Shown piece after piece: positions 60,115 to 64,000 of a stretch of DNA of 64,000 nt. Every line of letters starts with the position of its first letter. Position 1 is the stretch's first letter. The stretch is from Actimicrobium antarcticum. GTDB taxonomy: Bacteria > Pseudomonadota > Gammaproteobacteria > Burkholderiales > Burkholderiaceae_D. The notes under the pieces are model-generated. The model had not been told where the DNA came from, ran no database searches, and saw only the letters and a list, made by a program, of their open reading frames with translations. A program made the position numbers and the translations under genes. The DNA lies in the NCBI RefSeq assembly GCF_039536745.1, contig NZ_BAAAZE010000001.1, positions 62,001-126,000 of the forward strand, given 5' to 3'.

Positions 60115-62367
60115 TTATTTACGACCAGTTCGCGCAACCACGCCAGGACCCTTGCGTACCGGTGATGCCATTGCGCTTGGTGTACGTGATACCGCGCCAC
60201 CGGCACGCGGTTTGTTTTGACCGAACTTCTTTGCCAGCTTTTCCGGACTCGGTGTTTCGCGCCGCCGTTCGATCGCCATCAGGCTCGCTGTCGGGGCTGA
60301 ATGGCGCGGCACCAGATGCTTCTCGCCGCTGCCAATCAGGTCGGAGCGTCCCATCCGCTGCAAGGCCTCACGGATAATTTCCCAGTTATCGGGATCGTGA
60401 TAGCGCAGGAACGCCTTGTGCAATTTACGGATTTTGCCGGTGCGGACGGTTTCTACGGCTTCCGAGTCCGCAGTCACTTTGCGCAGCGGATTTTTACGGG
60501 TGTGGTACATCGTCGTGGCCAGTGCCATCGGCGTTGGCATGAAGGTTTGCACCTGATCCAGCCGGAAGTTGTTTTTCTTCAGCCAGAGCGACAGGTTCAG
60601 CATGTCTTCATCGGTCGTGCCCGGATGCGCGGCAATGAAGTACGGAATCAGGTATTGCTCCTTGCCGGCTTCCTTCGAATACTTCTCGAACAGCTCCTTG
60701 AACTTGTCGTAGGCACCCATGCCCGGCTTCATCATTTTCGACAGCGGACCTTCTTCGGAATGCTCGGGCGCGATTTTCAGCAGGCCGCCAACGTGGTGGC
60801 TGACCAGTTCCTTGACATACTCCGGTGAGCGCACTGCGAGGTCGTACCGTACGCCCGAGCTGATCAGGATTTTTTTCACGCCGGGAATGGCGCGCGCCTT
60901 GCGATACAGCTGGATCAGCTTGCTATGGTCGGTGCCAAGGTTCGAGCAAATGGTCGGATAGACGCAGGACAGACGGCGGCAGGATTCCTCAATGGACTTT
61001 TCCTTGCAGGCCAGCCGATACATGTTGGCGGTCGGTCCGCCCATATCCGAAATGGTGCCGGTGAAACCCTTGGTCTTGTCGCGGATCAGTTCGATCTCGC
61101 GCAGGATGGACGGCTCGGAACGGCTCTGGATAATGCGGCCTTCGTGCTCGGTAATCGAACAGAACGTACAACCGCCAAAACAGCCGCGCATGATGTTGAC
61201 CGAAAAACGGATCATGTCCCAGGCCGGAATCTTGGCCTTGCCGTAACTCGGATGCGGCGCGCGTGCATAGTTCATGTCGTACACGCCGTCCATTTCATCC
61301 ATCGCCAGTGGCAGCGGCGGCGGATTGAGCCAGACATCGCGCTCGCCGTGGCCCTGCACCATGGCGCGGGCGTTGCCCGGATTGGATTCCAGATGGAAGA
61401 CGCGCGACGCGTGTGCATACAGAACGGCGTCATCCTTGATGGCTTCGTAACTGGGCAGGCGGATCACGGTCTTGCCACGGATTTCCTTGAGCGCGGCCTG
61501 ACGTTCTTCGCGACTGAGGATCAGGATGGGCTTGGCGACGACTTCGGTCGGCTCGGCATTGGCGGTGCCGCAACTGGTCGGTTCCTTGGTCTTCATTTCA
61601 TACGGATCAGGGTGCGGTTCGATGCGGCCTGGCGTATCTACCCGTGTCGAATTCGATTCGGTCCAGTCGTCGGCCGGCAGCCAGCCGCGCGCGGCCATGA
61701 AGGCGGTGCCGCGCAGGTCGCGGATTTCCTTGATCGGCTCGCCTGCTGCGAGCCGGTGCGTGAGGGCCACCAGCGCGCGTTCGGCATTGCCGAACAACAG
61801 GATGTCGGCTTTTGAATCCGGCAGCACTGAACGGCGCACCTTGTCGGACCAGTAATCGTAATGGGCGATGCGCCGGAGGCTGGCTTCGATACTGCCAATG
61901 ACGACGTTGACATCGGGATAGGCCTCACGCACACGCTGGGCATACACGACCAATGCACGGTCGGGGCGCTTGTTGGCTTCGCCGTTTGGCGTGTAGGCAT
62001 CATCGGAACGAATCTTGCGGTCAGACGTGTAACGGTTGACCATCGAATCCATATTGCCAGCGGTGACGCCAAAATACAGGTTCGGTTTGCCCAGTGCCCG
62101 GAACGCTTCTGCGGACAACCAGTCGGGCTGCGCAATGATGCCGACGCGGAATCCCTGTGCTTCGAGCAGGCGACCAATCAATGCCATGCCAAAGCTCGGA
62201 TGGTCGATGTAGGCGTCACCCGTGACCAGGATCACGTCACAGGTGTCCCATCCAAGGACATCCATTTCAGCGCGCGACATCGGCAAAAATGGAGCGGGCT
62301 TGCCGAGCGCAGGGCGGTGGGCAGTGCGGTGGACAGGATAAGCGAACAGGTTTTTGGGCGATTCCAT
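60115..62367 (-). CDS. ygiQ: YgiQ family radical SAM protein
   Basis: A 750-residue radical SAM protein of the YgiQ family, whose substrate is not established. The N-terminal cobalamin-binding-like domain has WDTCDVILVTGDAYIDHPSFGMALIGRLLEAQGF. The cluster motif is RGCFGGCTFCSIT (CxxxCxxC). GTISDMGGPTANMYRL and FMPTPMALATTMYHT are family blocks. The C-terminus is Arg/Lys/Ser-rich (RRETPSPEKLAKKFGQNKPRAGGAV). I start it at MESPKNLFAYP; a longer frame upstream lacks family character. Confidence 0.9.
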   Translation of the reverse strand: MESPKNLFAYPVHRTAHRPALGKPAPFLPMSRAEMDVLGWDTCDVILVTGDAYIDHPSFGMALIGRLLEAQGFRVGIIAQPDWLSAEAFRALGKPNLYFGVTAGNMDSMVNRYTSDRKIRSDDAYTPNGEANKRPDRALVVYAQRVREAYPDVNVVIGSIEASLRRIAHYDYWSDKVRRSVLPDSKADILLFGNAERALVALTHRLAAGEPIKEIRDLRGTAFMAARGWLPADDWTESNSTRVDTPGRIEPHPDPYEMKTKEPTSCGTANAEPTEVVAKPILILSREERQAALKEIRGKTVIRLPSYEAIKDDAVLYAHASRVFHLESNPGNARAMVQGHGERDVWLNPPPLPLAMDEMDGVYDMNYARAPHPSYGKAKIPAWDMIRFSVNIMRGCFGGCTFCSITEHEGRIIQSRSEPSILREIELIRDKTKGFTGTISDMGGPTANMYRLACKEKSIEESCRRLSCVYPTICSNLGTDHSKLIQLYRKARAIPGVKKILISSGVRYDLAVRSPEYVKELVSHHVGGLLKIAPEHSEEGPLSKMMKPGMGAYDKFKELFEKYSKEAGKEQYLIPYFIAAHPGTTDEDMLNLSLWLKKNNFRLDQVQTFMPTPMALATTMYHTRKNPLRKVTADSEAVETVRTGKIRKLHKAFLRYHDPDNWEIIREALQRMGRSDLIGSGEKHLVPRHSAPTASLMAIERRRETPSPEKLAKKFGQNKPRAGGAVSRTPSAMASPVRKGPGVVARTGRK

Positions 62368-62567
62368 AATCAATGCGTCCGCAAGCGAATGCGGTGTGGG
62401 TACCAGGTTGGGAAGCGCGCAGTATGACAGCTTTAGCGATGACCGCGTGACCGGCGTGAAACAATGAATGGGGCCTGCGACTTGTCCGCTGAGCAGTAAA
62501 CTACCGGCTAAATTTTGCAATTGGTTTGTAGTATGTTGCTTGACGGTTAGTGTTGTGTGAGTTCTAC

Positions 62568-62590
62568 TTGCGTTGCGTTGCGTTGCGTTG
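62568..62590 (+). repeat. Pentanucleotide tandem repeat (TTGCG, about 4.6 copies)
   Basis: TTGCG is repeated four times plus TTG, about 75 bases before the binding-protein gene start. It is in the untranslated leader or promoter area. A variable number would change spacing, not reading frame. Confidence 0.6.
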
Positions 62591-62663
62591 GGCGAAGATG
62601 GCTTTTTTGTTCCTATTGCCGTGCACGATCAACCGAAAACCGTATTCGCAAGGATTGATTACG

Positions 62664-63734
62664 ATGAGCGCCCGATCTTTTGCTATCCCTGCATCAATGA
62701 CTATCTGCAAGCGCCTCCTGCTGACAGGGCTGCTGCTGCTAATGATTTTTTCCGGCATGGCGCAGGCAGAGCAGTTATTGCGGGTTCTGGCTTGGCCGGG
62801 ATATGCGGATCCCGATATGGTGGCCAATTTTGAGAAAAATACCGGTAGCCGTGTCGAAGTCACCTATATCAACACTGACGACGAACTCTGGAACAAGGTC
62901 TTGCGCAATGACGGTAGCGATTTCGACGTCTTCGCAGTCAACACCGCAGAATTGCAGCGCTACATCAACAAGGGCTTGAGTGCGCCGCTGGATGTGTCAG
63001 CCATCCCGAATCAGGCGAACCAGTTGGCGCGTTTTCGCAGTACTGGTGCCATTTCCGGCCTAATGCGTGGCAAGCATTTGTATGCGTTGCCGTATACGTA
63101 TGCAGAGATGGGCCTGATCTATAACCGCAAACTGGTCAAAATACCGCCGGAGTCAATGGCTGCCATGTGGGACCCGCAATATCGTGGCCGGGTACTCGCT
63201 TACAGCGGGAGCGTGCATAATTTTTCGATTGCGGGTCTGCTCAACGGCAGCAAAAATCCGTTCCGGCTCTCTGACTCGGAGTTGCAATCTGCCACCATGC
63301 GGCTGGTGCAATTGCGTCGCAACGTGCTCGGTTTCTATTCTTCACCGGAAGAAGCGGTTCGTTTGTACCAGTCAAATGACGTCGCTCTGGTGTTCGCCAA
63401 TTTTGGTACGCAGCAACTCGAAGCGCTACGCGCAGCGGGCGCTGATGTTGGTTATGTTGTCCCCAAAGAAGGCGCATTGGCATGGCTGGATTGCTGGGCG
63501 ATATCCAGTAAGTCTAAGGCGCCGCAACTTGCTCTGAAATGGATTAACTATACGTTGCAGGCGGATGTCAGCATCCTCCTGAGCAAGCGCCACGGACTGG
63601 CCAATACGGTAACTGCGACTTCGTTCAGCAATAGCAAGGACAAGCTGATCTGGCTTGAACCGGCCGAAGACCAGGACAAGCGACTCGCCCTATGGACCCG
63701 CATCCTGTCGGGTGACACTTTGCAGAAGTTTTGA
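62664..63734 (+). CDS. Periplasmic spermidine/putrescine-type solute-binding protein
   Basis: A 356-residue cluster-D-like binding protein. A signal peptide (ICKRLLLTGLLLLMIFSGMAQAEQ) follows a short N-terminal stretch. LLRVLAWPGYADPDMVANFEKNTGSRVEVTYINTDDELWNKV is the polyamine-binding family start; PYTYAEMGLIYNRKLV and EGALAWLDCWAISSKSKAP fit too. AAGGA precedes the ATG at nine bases. No permease or ATPase follows; instead a membrane sensor begins three bases after the stop, so it may feed a signal rather than transport. Confidence 0.85.
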   Translation: MSARSFAIPASMTICKRLLLTGLLLLMIFSGMAQAEQLLRVLAWPGYADPDMVANFEKNTGSRVEVTYINTDDELWNKVLRNDGSDFDVFAVNTAELQRYINKGLSAPLDVSAIPNQANQLARFRSTGAISGLMRGKHLYALPYTYAEMGLIYNRKLVKIPPESMAAMWDPQYRGRVLAYSGSVHNFSIAGLLNGSKNPFRLSDSELQSATMRLVQLRRNVLGFYSSPEEAVRLYQSNDVALVFANFGTQQLEALRAAGADVGYVVPKEGALAWLDCWAISSKSKAPQLALKWINYTLQADVSILLSKRHGLANTVTATSFSNSKDKLIWLEPAEDQDKRLALWTRILSGDTLQKF

Positions 63735-63736
63735 GC

Positions 63737-64000
63737 ATGCGACTTGGCGTTGGTTTCAAACTGGGTATATGGATGGCATTGTTCGGCATATTGTCGACGT
63801 CGCTGATCGGGTATTACGCTTATTCCAAAAGTCGTGAACTGTTAATTGCGGCCTCGGAAGACAAACTGCTGACCGCCACACAGGTGGTGGGCCAGCGATT
63901 TACGGATTCACTGGCTCCGGCGACCGACGATTTGCTTCTGATTACCTCGACACCGGCACTCAGAATGGTGATGGAGGAGGCAGCCAATCCGGTTGACTTC
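63737..64000 (+). CDS. Membrane sensor protein, N-terminal part only
   Basis: Eighty-eight residues are visible before the window ends. MRLGVGFKLGIWMALFGILSTSLIGYYAYSKSRELLIAASEDKLLTATQVVGQRF shows one membrane helix followed by a helical periplasmic region, the usual start of a sensor kinase or diguanylate cyclase. It starts three bases after the binding-protein gene, so the two form an operon. The output domain is outside the window. Confidence 0.6.
   Translation, partial: MRLGVGFKLGIWMALFGILSTSLIGYYAYSKSRELLIAASEDKLLTATQVVGQRFTDSLAPATDDLLLITSTPALRMVMEEAANPVDF

Overview
The window (about 58% GC by eye, dense operons, short intergenic gaps) looks like the chromosome of a betaproteobacterium in Burkholderiales, most likely Oxalobacteraceae. 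Supporting signs are a mltG-tmk-holB-pilZ-tatD gene order, a Burkholderia-type QueE with a CX14CX2C cluster motif, a YbiT-type ABC-F protein, a DUF4936/NRDE/ygfZ group, and a ~1-kb palindromic intergenic repeat. No rRNA, tRNA, prophage, insertion sequence or CRISPR array was seen.

Layout. 1-4.8 kb: an alicyclic-acid (cyclohexanecarboxylate) degradation operon (badH-badI-acyl-CoA dehydrogenase-aliA, the last cut by the window edge) diverging from a MarR-type regulator (badR). A 9-bp-arm palindrome lies between them. 4.9-9.2 kb: queE-queD-tadA-ldcA and ybiT. 9.3-13.1 kb: vapBC, a DCC thiol oxidoreductase, nadA-nadC and a lone minimal nucleotidyltransferase. 13.2-17.6 kb: a TonB-dependent receptor meeting a NikR-type regulator tail to tail, with a strong inverted repeat in front of the receptor, then nadB. 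17.7-20.7 kb: purT and an MHS-family transporter. 21-29.7 kb: a nine-gene co-directional beta-oxidation-like operon of unknown substrate. 29.8-31 kb: an HD-GYP phosphodiesterase.

31-39 kb holds sbcDC, bracketed by two related proteins with no recognised function (central hydrophobic segment, IGYP/GYP motifs). 39.5-46.8 kb is housekeeping: NRDE, DUF4936, ygfZ, mltG, tmk, holB, pilZ, an acetyltransferase, tatD and an ankyrin protein. 46.8-48 kb is the large palindromic repeat. 48-64 kb holds an FAD protein, a FadJ-like fusion enzyme, a YjfB motility protein, a third unrecognised serine-rich protein with an acylation-like N-terminus, mrcA, a flavoprotein, rarD, a HepT-MntA pair, an S4/pseudouridine-synthase-like protein, ygiQ, and a periplasmic binding protein next to a truncated sensor.

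The most striking signal is that the three unrecognised proteins (31547-32386, 37853-38605, 53326-52706) each have, 50-100 bases upstream on the correct strand, an exact GGAACC followed after 15-16 bases by C/T-G/C-ACT-C/G-A. This is the form of the hrp box read by HrpL-type ECF sigma factors. Their N-termini also resemble type III effectors. I infer a dispersed, undescribed set of type III secreted proteins. The secretion system and HrpL are not in this window.
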